Assembly (NCBI GenBank): GCA_030600605.1
Contig: JAUVLT010000006.1
Span: 1-48,414 of the forward strand
From: Mycoplasmatota bacterium
GTDB lineage: Bacteria > Bacillota_I > Bacilli_A > Izemoplasmatales > Izemoplasmataceae
DNA length: 48,414 nucleotides
Direction: 5' to 3'
Position 1 is the first letter of the stretch. Each line of letters begins with the position of its first letter. Both the position numbers and the translations under genes were made by a program. Positions 26,476-34,353 of this stretch are shown in pieces. Under the pieces are notes generated by a model. That model was not told the DNA's origin. It worked only from the letters and a program-made list of their open reading frames with translations, and did not search any database.

Positions 26476-27318
26476 TTATTCTTCCTTCAATGTATTAAGC
26501 AAACTCTTTATTGCATCAATTGTTTCCTCAAACTTCACATCTCCCGTGTATATATTTTGAGATGTATAATTTCCCCATTCAGTACGCATTTTCTCACTTT
26601 TTTCTATCCCAGTTAATATATCATAAATTCTATCCATATTCTTAATTGTTTTTCTATGATTCATTGTCTTAGCTAGTGCTTTAATTAAAAGGTCATTATC
26701 TATACTATCTATATATATCTTTAAAATGATATATACATCATAGAAATCTTTAGATCTTGTGTTTAATTCTCCCCTTGATAAAATTGTTTCAAGTTTCTCT
26801 GCAAGGATAGTTTCAGTATTATAACTCCATAATTCAATATCACTACTTTCAAAAAGTGATAGTATTGTTTTTAGAATCGGATTAGGAGTTACTATATCTC
26901 CAGTTGAAAAATCAAGTTTGAAGTGAACTTTTAGTGTTTTAAATTTACCAAGTACTGTTAGTCTGAGCCCAGCGTATTTATCATCTTCTCGTATATCTTC
27001 ACTTTTTACAATTACTAGTTTCACTCCATCTGCTACATCAACTTCAATTATTTCATTTACTATTTTTGTTACTTCTTCTTCAACCATTTTAATACCATTT
27101 ATAGTCATATCAATATCCATAGTTGTTCTTGACTCGATTCCAATCATTGAAGAAATTAAGAAACCCCCTTTAAGTATGAATTTACTCTTATATTTTGATA
27201 TACTCAACCGTTCTAGAAATCTTTCAAACATAAAATGCTGATATAATATTTGATGTGGTATATTTTTATCTTCTGAGTAATTTTTAATTAAGTTTTTTAA
27301 CTTCCCAACTGTCATCAT
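26476..27318 (-). CDS. abiEii: AbiEii-type nucleotidyltransferase toxin
   Basis: A 280-residue member of the AbiEii/DUF1814 (COG2253) nucleotidyltransferases. The polymerase-beta-like motif FILKGGFLISSMIGIESRTTMDIDMTI (GG followed by DxD) spans about residues 47-73. A second cluster, ETILAEKLETILSRGELNTRSKDFYDVY, is at about 166-193. These enzymes transfer nucleotides to RNA and arrest growth, giving abortive infection. The gene overlaps the AbiEi antitoxin gene by four bases (ATGA). A terminator-like hairpin in block B follows. All key residues seem intact. Confidence 0.88.
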   Translation of the reverse strand: MMTVGKLKNLIKNYSEDKNIPHQILYQHFMFERFLERLSISKYKSKFILKGGFLISSMIGIESRTTMDIDMTINGIKMVEEEVTKIVNEIIEVDVADGVKLVIVKSEDIREDDKYAGLRLTVLGKFKTLKVHFKLDFSTGDIVTPNPILKTILSLFESSDIELWSYNTETILAEKLETILSRGELNTRSKDFYDVYIILKIYIDSIDNDLLIKALAKTMNHRKTIKNMDRIYDILTGIEKSEKMRTEWGNYTSQNIYTGDVKFEETIDAIKSLLNTLKEE

Positions 27319-27908
27319 AAAAGTACCTCCATATAAGTTCTAGCTTTTTCATCCACTTTAAGTTTCTTAGCAATTTCGAACAAAGTATATAAATCTTTAT
27401 TTTTCATTTTCGAATATGTTTTAAAAGCATTTGTTGCTTCTTCACTGCTTACATGACTATGACTCCTTAAAATATCACACAATGTTCTTTCGATACTATA
27501 TACATTAACTACATTATCATTCATCGTATTTATCTTTGTTAACCCAAGAGTATAATACTTATCAACTACCCTGTATACTTCTATATTGTTGTTTTTTGCA
27601 TTTGTAATATTATAATTCAAAGGAAATGTCATTGTATATTTCAAGGGTGTTCTATCTGTAAGACCAAAAAGAAATAGTGCTGTCCCATGTGAGTAAATAC
27701 CTTTCTTAAATCTGTGTTGCATACTGAACATCTCATCATCAAAAAAGTTAACAAGCATATATACTCCTCGTTCTACTCTTTCAATTAAACCTTTTTTAAC
27801 TAATCCTTTTAAATATTCTCTATGAATACCAAGCTTTGTTACTTCTTTTGATGTAATATATCCATTGTTTTTTTTAGCTAATTTGATCAACATGTTATAA
27901 TTGTTCAT
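27315..27908 (-). CDS. abiEi: AbiEi-type antitoxin/transcriptional repressor
   Basis: A 197-residue AbiEi (COG5340) protein. The N-terminal winged-helix part reads AKKNNGYITSKEVTKLGIHREYLKGLVKKGLIERVERGVY (about residues 10-50) and the C-terminal domain ends in a charged segment. AbiEi represses its own operon and neutralises AbiEii. AGAGGTGAT precedes the ATG. Two TATGCATA palindromes 23 bases apart overlap the promoter upstream. Confidence 0.88.
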   Translation of the reverse strand: MNNYNMLIKLAKKNNGYITSKEVTKLGIHREYLKGLVKKGLIERVERGVYMLVNFFDDEMFSMQHRFKKGIYSHGTALFLFGLTDRTPLKYTMTFPLNYNITNAKNNNIEVYRVVDKYYTLGLTKINTMNDNVVNVYSIERTLCDILRSHSHVSSEEATNAFKTYSKMKNKDLYTLFEIAKKLKVDEKARTYMEVLL

Positions 27909-27927
27909 ATCATCACCTCTTGACTTA

Positions 27928-27966
27928 TATGCATATAGTTTATCATATGTTATGCATAATTGTCAA
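27928..27966 (-). promoter_or_regulatory. abiE promoter with paired TATGCATA operators
   Basis: Minus-strand -35 TTGACA is at 27961-27966, with TAAACT after an 18-base spacer as the -10. TATGCATA occurs at 27951-27958, inside the spacer, and at 27928-27935, just downstream of the -10. Known AbiEi proteins bind paired repeats at their promoter, so these are good candidates for autorepression sites. Confidence 0.5.
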
Positions 27967-27994
27967 ACAATAATATAGATATGAAAGGAATAAT

Positions 27995-28429
27995 ATGTAT
28001 AATGAAATATCAATTAATTCAAAATTAGAAGTTGTAGATCAATTTGTCAATGGAGTATCTGTAAAAGAAATACTTAAAACAAATAATATTAGTAAAAGTA
28101 CAGTATACAATTGGATTCATCAATATAAGAACATTGTTCATTACCCCAATATTGAATATAGAATTAAAAGAGTTTCTGATTTAGAAAAAATAATAGAAAA
28201 TCTAAGGATTGAACTTGAAATATTACAAATAGTTTCACCTATTTCAAATTATTCCAATATTAATAAAGTGAAAATAATTGATAACTTAAAATCAAAATTC
28301 TCAATTCAATCGCTTTGTAGAGCATTAGATATAAGAAAATCAATATACTATTATCATTCACAAAAGAAGGAAACGTATATTGAAAAAGAAGAGTTATTCT
28401 ATTTAGATTATTCCGATTTCAAACAATAG
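27995..28429 (+). pseudogene. Truncated IS3-family transposase (N-terminal part only)
   Basis: A 144-residue frame with an N-terminal helix-turn-helix (VKEILKTNNISKSTVYNWIHQY, about residues 24-45), a coiled-coil-like middle and a segment SIQSLCRALDIRKSIYYYH (about 107-125) matching the HTH_21 part of IS3 transposases. It then ends; the whole DDE catalytic domain is missing. It aligns in layout with the intact transposase at 36229-37344. Like that one it is on the plus strand and ends close to an ssrA-like core. A remnant of the same IS group is most likely. Confidence 0.75.
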
Positions 28430-28440
28430 AGTCCAAATAA

Positions 28441-28466
28441 AAAAATCTGGAATATTCCAGATTTTT
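28441..28466. terminator. Palindromic terminator after the IS3 remnant
   Basis: A perfect 26-bp palindrome (AAAAATCTGGAAT with its complement). The plus-strand arm ends in five T residues, 12 bases after the remnant's stop. It may act in both directions. Confidence 0.7.
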
Positions 28467-28467
28467 G

Positions 28468-28485
28468 TGTACAATTTTCTATACA
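28468..28485. repeat. Likely right end of the IS3-type remnant
   Basis: TGTACAATTTTCTATACA resembles the sequence in the same place beside the intact IS3-type gene (37397-37416, TGTCCA...TGTCCA pattern). It ends 11 bases from the ssrA-like core of block C. The left end could not be found. Confidence 0.4.
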
Positions 28486-28496
28486 TAGTCGGAAAA

Positions 28497-28535
28497 TGGT
28501 GGAGTTGAGGGTCCCTGAACGATACCCTCGTCCAC
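28497..28535. repeat. ssrA-3'-end repeat, block C
   Basis: Core TGGTGGAGTTGAG (28497-28509) followed by the right arm GTCCCTGAACGATACC and CTCGTCCAC. The right arm is shared with block D (29767-29792), while the left flank resembles that of the ssrA end at 37438. Read on the minus strand it mimics a tmRNA T-arm and acceptor end with a GAGGG/CCCTC stem but an enlarged loop. It lies 44 bases after the stop of the APH-type gene. Confidence 0.75.
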
Positions 28536-28579
28536 AAGTTTTCAATCTAAATTGATGTGATAAAACTAGAGGAGTGTTC

Positions 28580-29488
28580 CTAATTTGTTTTCAATAGAGT
28601 TTCAAGTTTTTCAATCGATTTGATTAACTGATTAAGGTTCAATTTATACCACTTTGTTTTGTCCCAATTTCTAGTTTTATGGGCACTTACAATCCCTAAA
28701 TAGTTGTTTAATTTTGCACATTCATACTCTAAAAGAAATCTCTCATATGTTAACTTGAAAATTTCTTGATTTATCGAATCATAATATATTTTAATAATAT
28801 CATTTTCCCACGCTTCATTTATCCAAGGTATTGTTTTGTTAAAATCGCCAAGCAATCTGCCTAAATCAAGAATATATGGACCATTTCTGCCTGTCTCCCA
28901 ATCAATTACTTTCACATCGCCATCATAAGATACAACAAAATTTAATGGAATCAAATCACCATGAGTAAAAGTTGTTCTTGAGTTACCTAGTATTTTTTGT
29001 GATTTCTTAATTGTATTGATGTAATGTTGTGTGAGATCATTATCCAGTAACTTATCAATTTCTCCATCTTCTCTTTTTTCCCATTGTTTAATATTTGAAA
29101 GTCCTTTATCGTTATTTCCAAAAAAAGAATGAATATTGGCAAGCTTTTTCACTAATAATTCCACGCTACTTTTATCAAGCGGTGAGGTCTTCTCATCAAT
29201 ATATTCCATTGCAATCCAAATGTTATCCTCTTCCTTTTCTATAAAATATATTTTTGGCACAATTCTATTTTCATAATATTCTAACAACTTATATGAGTTG
29301 ATTTCATTTTGGTCAATTGCTTTCTTTAATACTATTTTTATTTTATTTGATTGTATCACAAACACGTCGTATTCCCTCTCATATTCCTCAGAGTAAAATT
29401 GTTTTACTGTAAAGGGGGTACTTACCAAATCGATTAATTTCTTATTCTGAAGTATTTTACTATATAATTTACATTTAATAAGTATCAT
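28580..29488 (-). CDS. APH-family phosphotransferase (aminoglycoside/choline kinase-like)
   Basis: A 302-residue kinase-fold protein. The catalytic loop TFTHGDLIPLNFVV (HGDxxxxN, about residues 170-183) and the metal-binding VIDWETGRNGPYILDLGRLL (about 193-212) are intact. The N-lobe has weaker nucleotide-binding features. Enzymes of this superfamily phosphorylate aminoglycosides, macrolides, homoserine, choline and others; the sequence does not decide which. It is a single-gene module between blocks D and C with its own ribosome site (AAGGAGAT), so it may be an acquired resistance-like gene, but no drug specificity can be claimed. Confidence 0.75.
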   Translation of the reverse strand: MILIKCKLYSKILQNKKLIDLVSTPFTVKQFYSEEYEREYDVFVIQSNKIKIVLKKAIDQNEINSYKLLEYYENRIVPKIYFIEKEEDNIWIAMEYIDEKTSPLDKSSVELLVKKLANIHSFFGNNDKGLSNIKQWEKREDGEIDKLLDNDLTQHYINTIKKSQKILGNSRTTFTHGDLIPLNFVVSYDGDVKVIDWETGRNGPYILDLGRLLGDFNKTIPWINEAWENDIIKIYYDSINQEIFKLTYERFLLEYECAKLNNYLGIVSAHKTRNWDKTKWYKLNLNQLIKSIEKLETLLKTN

Positions 29489-29584
29489 ATTAATCTCCTT
29501 TGTACAAGTATAGTATTCTGTTATTGGTTATTATACCACATCTTATTGAAATAAAACTTTTGGATTCAATATTCAACACTACTA

Positions 29585-29792
29585 GACAGGGGTTCAAAGA
29601 GCCAAAAACTCAAACTCACCTTATTGCAACATAAAACCAACTCAACAACACCAATATCAGTGTCCATTTCACAACCAAAAATCAGTAAACAAAAACCGAG
29701 AAATCTATACACAGCTATAACTAGCCATTAAATCTCTCGGACGCGGATACTATTGGTGGAGTTGAGAGTCCCTGAACGATACCCTCGTCCAC
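29585..29792. repeat. ssrA-derived repeat block D (208 bp)
   Basis: The left end GACAGGGGTTCAAA (29585-29598) copies the ssrA T-arm in the ssrA sense on the plus strand. A hairpin with CCGAGA/TCTCGG ends follows at 29696-29740. Next are GGACGCGGATACTATTGG and the core at 29754-29766, then the same right arm as block C. The core's far end is only three bases from the GNAT stop codon. The hairpin plus a T-run would terminate that gene's transcript. The stretch 29489-29794 holds nothing else. Confidence 0.8.
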
Positions 29793-29794
29793 TT

Positions 29795-30292
29795 TTATTT
29801 GATTACTTTATAGATCAGGTTCTTCTCTCCTTCTTCGATAATTTCATCAATCAAAATACCAGCATTATTCAATATGACTTTCTTACTGGCAATATTGTTT
29901 TCGAGACAGGTAATGATCACAGGATAGATTTTAAGATTTTTTGTGATTTGTATAGCTTCTTTTAATACTAATGTTGCATAGCCTTTTTTTCTTTCACTTG
30001 GTCTTATTGAGTAGCCAATATGACCTGCAGTATACCATTCTTTGGGTAAATTAAGCCTGATATCTATCATCCCAACCATTTTGTCGTTTTCTATACAAAC
30101 ATATGTGTATGACTGTATTCTCTTAGTTGATTTTCCTAATACTATTTTATCAAGTTCATCAAACCAATCATCAATATTTAGATAATGATGTATTCCACAT
30201 CCACCATTAACTTTATTATGGTATTTCAAATATTCATTTTTATAATCTTGTATCATTTCTTTATGTTTTCTTGCTACTTGAATTAATTTCAT
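29795..30292 (-). CDS. GNAT family acetyltransferase (island module)
   Basis: A 165-residue acetyltransferase starting MKLIQVARKHKEMIQDYKNEY. Motif A, IGYSIRPSERKKGYATLVLKEA (about residues 93-114), carries the R/K-x-x-G-Y-A variant of the acetyl-CoA loop. YPVIITCLENNIASKKVILNNAG (about 122-144) is the following beta-5/alpha-4 region. It resembles RimJ/RimL-type and drug-modifying acetyltransferases in general, without a clear substrate. It starts 45 bases after the RelE-type stop and ends at block D. Confidence 0.8.
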   Translation of the reverse strand: MKLIQVARKHKEMIQDYKNEYLKYHNKVNGGCGIHHYLNIDDWFDELDKIVLGKSTKRIQSYTYVCIENDKMVGMIDIRLNLPKEWYTAGHIGYSIRPSERKKGYATLVLKEAIQITKNLKIYPVIITCLENNIASKKVILNNAGILIDEIIEEGEKNLIYKVIK

Positions 30293-30337
30293 AAATCTTA
30301 CCCCATTTTTATATTTTTTACTTTCTAGCTTAGTTTT

Positions 30338-30604
30338 TCACATTCTCTTTAATATATCGTGATGACCTATATCTAACATTAAAATTAAATTATCATTTTG
30401 ATAAGTCCAAATCACTCTTATTGACATATTTATACTTGACTCAAACAATATTTTACTACCTTTAATCTTTTTTGATCGAAGACTTGGATGTTTATGATTT
30501 TCTACAAATATTGTTAATTTCTTATAGAATATTTTCTTTTCTTGCTCTTGTAACTTAGAAAAAGACTTTTTGAATCTACTTGAAAATAGTAATTCATATT
30601 TCAT
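30338..30604 (-). CDS. RelE/ParE-superfamily toxin
   Basis: An 88-residue RelE-fold protein with basic N-terminal helix (SSRFKKSFSKLQEQEKK) and C-terminal RVIWTYQNDNLILMLDIGHHDILKRM, which carries the conserved Arg and the terminal His-rich strand of RelE/YafQ-like ribosome-dependent mRNA interferases. Its start overlaps the stop of the AbrB-like antitoxin gene by one base. The order antitoxin then toxin is standard for type II toxin-antitoxin loci. The mode of action is inferred from the family. Confidence 0.8.
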   Translation of the reverse strand: MKYELLFSSRFKKSFSKLQEQEKKIFYKKLTIFVENHKHPSLRSKKIKGSKILFESSINMSIRVIWTYQNDNLILMLDIGHHDILKRM

Positions 30605-30900
30605 TACTTTTTCTCGTTTTCTTTTACATAATTATCTTCATCCGGTTCTTCAAGATAATTGATGGCTTCTTCTACAGATTTAAATGGACCAACATTATAC
30701 TCAGTTGATTCTTCATTTATTCTCATAACAGTATCCTCTAATTTCTTAATATAGGATTTTGAATATACTGCAACAGGTTCGATGACAATCAGACCATCTT
30801 TTACTGAAATATCAAGATGATCCCCCTCATTAAGATTTAACTCAGTGACAATTTCTTTAGGTATTGTAACTTGTGATTTTTTTCTTAACTCAATAATCAT
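30604..30900 (-). CDS. AbrB/MazE/SpoVT-type antitoxin
   Basis: A 98-residue protein with an N-terminal AbrB-like swapped-hairpin DNA-binding domain: KKSQVTIPKEIVTELNLNEGDHLDISVKDG (about residues 7-36). The acidic C-terminal tail (KSVEEAINYLEEPDEDNY) probably wraps the toxin. Pairing an AbrB-fold antitoxin with a RelE-fold toxin is a known, mixed combination. A good ribosome site (AAAGGAGTTG) sets the start. Autoregulation is expected but no operator is clear. Confidence 0.82.
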   Translation of the reverse strand: MIIELRKKSQVTIPKEIVTELNLNEGDHLDISVKDGLIVIEPVAVYSKSYIKKLEDTVMRINEESTEYNVGPFKSVEEAINYLEEPDEDNYVKENEKK

Positions 30901-30990
30901 GAAATCAACTCCTTTTCTTACTTTCCTACTTTCTTACTTAATTTTAGCACTTATCTAAATTTATTGCAACAAATTAAAAAAATTGGTTGA

Positions 30991-31319
30991 TTGGACAGGG
31001 GTTCAGAGTGCCAAAAATTGATTCAAACCCTATTGCAACTATAATCAAGCAAAAAAGCAAATAAATCGCACTTGTTTTTAGTGTGATTTTATTCCAAACA
31101 AAAACCGAGAAATCTATACACAGCTATTATTAGCCATTAAATCTCTCGGACGTGGATACTATTGTCTTGTCTTACCCTTGTTGCACGCACTTTCGTGTTG
31201 ACGATAAGGCATTGCTTCCTAACCCTATAATGAGTTAAGCACTAAAATAGGTAAATATATTTTCAAAACTCCTTGCTTAACCCCTGCCCAACAAGGGATG
31301 GAGTTGAGGGGTGTTAAAC
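30991..31319. repeat. ssrA-derived repeat block E (329 bp)
   Basis: Similar in build and length to block B. TTGGACAGGGGTTCA (30991-31005) is the ssrA T-arm in the ssrA sense on the plus strand. Further in are an AATCGCAC/GTGTGATT hairpin (31064-31088), the CCGAGA...TCTCGG hairpin (31105-31149, T-run on the minus strand), and a conserved internal segment (31150-31222). The end hairpin at 31275-31319 contains GCTTAAC, AACCCCTGCCCAACAAGGG, the core ATGGAGTTGAGGGG and GTTAAAC. It lies 50 bases after the ABC transporter stop. It fills most of the 30901-31368 gap. Confidence 0.78.
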
Positions 31320-31368
31320 TAATACAAAGTACACTAGAGTTTTGAATTCACACATAACTCACAAACTC

Positions 31369-33753
31369 CTAAATGTTATTCCCTTTGATAGTATCTATTA
31401 AAGTAAGTGATTTCATTTTTTTGTATGGATTCAATATAGAAATCAAAGTAAAACCAACTGAACTAATTCCTAGAAGGATTACCATCCTTAAATCAAACTT
31501 AATAATCGAAAGTTTATCATCACCACTTGATACTAATAAATTTAAAAAATGAATTCCAATTGGCTGTAGTAATACTGCTCCAATGAAAGCTATTGTTGTT
31601 ATCAACATAATTTCAAGTATAAATAATTTGAATATTTGTTGCTGTTTGATTCCTAAAGATCTAAATAATCCAATTTCTTTCTTTTTATTCATTATATCTC
31701 TTGAAAGTAGATTGTTAAACAGTAACACTGAAAATACAATAAATAGTCCACTTACTGAAAATGCAATTACTGACAATATATAACCATCCTCGTCCATATA
31801 TTTTATAATACTATTTGATAAATGCGATTCATAGAAATAACCATTTTCTCTAATTACTCTTAATGCATTTTCATTTAATAATGAATTATCTGTAATTGGT
31901 ATTATAAGTGAAAAGTTGTTCTTAAATCCCTCATTATATATTGAACTATCAATATACATATTAGACACAGGATGATCTGTATTAACAATTCCCTTTATCA
32001 AAAATTCTCTTGTATTTATATTAAAAGAATCCCCATTGTTAAGATACATCTGTGACTTGGTTTCAAATGCTATAGTAATGCTTTCACCTATAATATGTGA
32101 TGTTATTTCTTCTTCATTCAAAGCCCAATACGAGATGAATTCCTCATAACTATTTAAGTCATAATTAGAATCATCTAAAAGGAGTTCAAATAGCATATAT
32201 TTTGATATATATAAGTCATTAGTATTTTGAGTTGTTTCACTAAAAGTAGTTAACATGTCAATTCCTATTGAATTTCTTGGATATAGTTTCCCACTAATAG
32301 ATCTATTGTCATTTGAACTATCAACAACACCATTTAACCCAATATTACTTAATGAAAAATCAAAAGATTCTGAGATATATGCTACAGAATAAAATTCATC
32401 TATCTTATAGTTTAATTCATTCTTGTCGTTTTCAGAAAAATCCTCAGAATACATATAATAATTATTACCTTCTAACATACTAGAGTGTTTTAAATAATCC
32501 GTCTTAAATATACCAATAATAATTAGCTCAGTACTAGGTATGTTTTTATTTAAAACACTTTCAATATTTGTTCCGTCTATAATTTCATTCTGTAATAGAC
32601 TCTCAGCATAATAATCTGATACAATAATTTCATTATTAAATACCGGCAAATTCCCCGCTAATAATTCAACATCTTGATTTATATTCATAAAAGCATTTAT
32701 TGTTGGCTTATAATTAACGTCCATAAAGGGTTTTCCTGAATTGTCGTATAAATGTAAAGAGAAGTCGTTATGAGTTACTCGTACACTGCTACTTATATTT
32801 TCCTGCCATTCTGAAAAATCTTCACCGTCGTAATATTCATTACCTGGTGATTTAATAAAAACATATTCCATCCCAGTAGAAATGAAAGTATCACTTGCAA
32901 TTGAAAACTCATTTGTAAATAATGTCGAAAACCCAAGTCCTACCATAAATAGAGTAATCATTAATAAAAATGAATACTGGATAATTTTGAAAACTTTTCT
33001 TTTAAAAAGACCAATGACCAGACGGAATAGTTGATGATTCTTAAGTTTTAATGATGTTCCTCCAATTATCTTCTTCCCAATTACTTGTGTATTATTTAGA
33101 TGTTTAGTATTATTAAAAATATTCATATTCTTTAATGTAAATATTTCATCACTGTATGTCTTTGCATTTTCTTTGTCATGAGTAATCATAAATACAAGTT
33201 TTTCTCTTGAGACCTCTTTTAGCGTTTTGAGCACCGTTATTGCACTCTCTTCATCTAAACTTCCAGTAGGTTCATCAACTAGCAATACTTTCGAATCCTT
33301 TAATAATGCCCGAATAATTGCAATACGCTGTTTCTCACCACCAGATAATTCATGTGGGTATTTGTCAATTTTATCTTCTAGTCCAAACTTTCTCAGTTTA
33401 TTCAATACTAGCTCATAATTATCATTTTTCATTACGAAATTTAAGTTCTCATAAATATTAAAATCTTCTATAAGATTATCTTCTTGAAAAATAAATGAAA
33501 TATACTGACTTCTTAAGATATCCCAGTCAGAATCATTTAAATCACTATACTTAATACCCTGAAGTAAAATTTCTCCATTATCAAACGTATCTAATCCACC
33601 AAGTAAATTTAGAAAAGTTGTTTTTCCACTTCCTGATTTTCCAATTAGAGAAATAAATCCCTTTTTTGGTAAGTTTAAATCTATATCTTTTAAAACAACA
33701 ACATCTCCACTCTTAGAGCTGTAGGTTTTTGATAGTTTTTTTATTTGTATCAT
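31369..33753 (-). CDS. MacB-like ABC exporter, ATPase fused to FtsX-type permease
   Basis: A 794-residue fusion, started at ATG 33753 (MIQIKKLSKTYS) because GAGGGGGAAC lies just upstream. ABC domain: Walker A GKSGSGKTT (about residues 36-44), Q-loop FIFQED, signature LSGGEKQR (about 138-145), Walker B VLLVDEPTGSLDEE (about 157-170). Then one helix (about 262-284), a roughly 390-residue extracytoplasmic MacB-type domain, and three helices near the C-terminus with FRSLGIKQQQIFKLF. Such four-helix exporters move peptides, lipoproteins or toxins across the membrane, or act as mechanotransmitters. It lies downstream of a secreted-protein gene and a peptide-type regulator, so export of or immunity to a peptide is plausible. 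Confidence 0.85.
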   Translation of the reverse strand: MIQIKKLSKTYSSKSGDVVVLKDIDLNLPKKGFISLIGKSGSGKTTFLNLLGGLDTFDNGEILLQGIKYSDLNDSDWDILRSQYISFIFQEDNLIEDFNIYENLNFVMKNDNYELVLNKLRKFGLEDKIDKYPHELSGGEKQRIAIIRALLKDSKVLLVDEPTGSLDEESAITVLKTLKEVSREKLVFMITHDKENAKTYSDEIFTLKNMNIFNNTKHLNNTQVIGKKIIGGTSLKLKNHQLFRLVIGLFKRKVFKIIQYSFLLMITLFMVGLGFSTLFTNEFSIASDTFISTGMEYVFIKSPGNEYYDGEDFSEWQENISSSVRVTHNDFSLHLYDNSGKPFMDVNYKPTINAFMNINQDVELLAGNLPVFNNEIIVSDYYAESLLQNEIIDGTNIESVLNKNIPSTELIIIGIFKTDYLKHSSMLEGNNYYMYSEDFSENDKNELNYKIDEFYSVAYISESFDFSLSNIGLNGVVDSSNDNRSISGKLYPRNSIGIDMLTTFSETTQNTNDLYISKYMLFELLLDDSNYDLNSYEEFISYWALNEEEITSHIIGESITIAFETKSQMYLNNGDSFNINTREFLIKGIVNTDHPVSNMYIDSSIYNEGFKNNFSLIIPITDNSLLNENALRVIRENGYFYESHLSNSIIKYMDEDGYILSVIAFSVSGLFIVFSVLLFNNLLSRDIMNKKKEIGLFRSLGIKQQQIFKLFILEIMLITTIAFIGAVLLQPIGIHFLNLLVSSGDDKLSIIKFDLRMVILLGISSVGFTLISILNPYKKMKSLTLIDTIKGNNI

Positions 33754-33782
33754 ATATGTTCCCCCTCTATGCAACTATGTAA

Positions 33783-33791
33783 ATTATACCA
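33783..33791 (-). promoter_or_regulatory. Extended -10 promoter of the ABC exporter
   Basis: Minus-strand TGGTATAAT, an extended -10 (TGnTATAAT), lies about 30 bases before the start codon. No good -35 and no copy of the 25-bp box shared by the two other promoters of this module are visible. Confidence 0.55.
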
Positions 33792-33837
33792 TAAAAATAT
33801 CGAGATACCATACTCATTATTATCAATAATTGATTAA

Positions 33838-33868
33838 CTACTCCACTAATTATTAATTAGCGGAGTAG
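33838..33868 (-). terminator. Hairpin after the secreted protein gene
   Basis: CTACTCCACTAATTA pairs with TTAATTAGCGGAGTAG (one mismatch). The T-run is weak (TTAAT), so some read-through into the ABC gene is likely. Confidence 0.55.
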
Positions 33869-33877
33869 CATTTTAAT

Positions 33878-34330
33878 CTAAGAAATTGCCCACCATTTTA
33901 CGTCTAGATAAGTACTACTTCCAAACCAATTAGATGGATTTTGAACTTTAAGTCTGTATGTATAACCAGCATATATTGGTGTTACAATATCCACTATACC
34001 ACCGGTTCCTGCTGATGATGAAACGCGTTTTACCTCTTGCCAATTACCTGAATGATACACTTCTAAAATATAATTTACATTGACACTGTTACTTTTGTAA
34101 TTAATCTTTACTTTAACAAAATTATGAGCTAAAAACATGTCAATTTCTGTTTCGTCTGTGTTCCCATTATAGCTATAGTATCCCTCAACCAACCAAGTTT
34201 CTCCATCAGAGATTTTTTCTGTATCCATCATGTCAATATATGGTGATTCTACTGCTGCAGCAACACTTTGCACTGACAACATCATTAACCCTACGACCAT
34301 AATTAATCCTAAACTTAGCATTTTTTTCAT
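33878..34330 (-). CDS. Secreted protein with signal peptide, unknown function
   Basis: A 150-residue protein, started at ATG 34330 (MKKMLSLGLIMVVGLMML) because GGGAAGGGGGTG lies just upstream; the longer reading adds 20 residues inside the promoter. The signal peptide ends near VAAAVES, a type I site. The mature part (about 125 residues) is polar and beta-rich, has no Cys, and ends in a Trp-containing YLDVKWWAIS. It resembles small beta-sandwich (PPC-like) secreted domains, but no family is sure. Its promoter shares a 25-bp box with the peptide gene, so it is probably a target of the peptide-responsive regulator. A bacteriocin or surface effector would fit next to an ABC exporter; not shown. 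Confidence 0.6.
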   Translation of the reverse strand: MKKMLSLGLIMVVGLMMLSVQSVAAAVESPYIDMMDTEKISDGETWLVEGYYSYNGNTDETEIDMFLAHNFVKVKINYKSNSVNVNYILEVYHSGNWQEVKRVSSSAGTGGIVDIVTPIYAGYTYRLKVQNPSNWFGSSTYLDVKWWAIS

Positions 34331-34353
34331 TTTTTCACCCCCTTCCCAAAAAT

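Noticed and set aside
26398-31319. Classical integron attC sites at the ends of blocks B and E
   Set aside because: GTTTAAC/GTTAAAC-like ends and inverted repeats are present, but the pair spans only about 45 bases, the inner L boxes are not recognisable, and no IntI is in view. Kept only as an analogy.
24218-31319. CRISPR array
   Set aside because: Repeats are 13 bases to 330 bp, irregularly spaced by kilobases with genes between; no regular spacer pattern and no cas genes.
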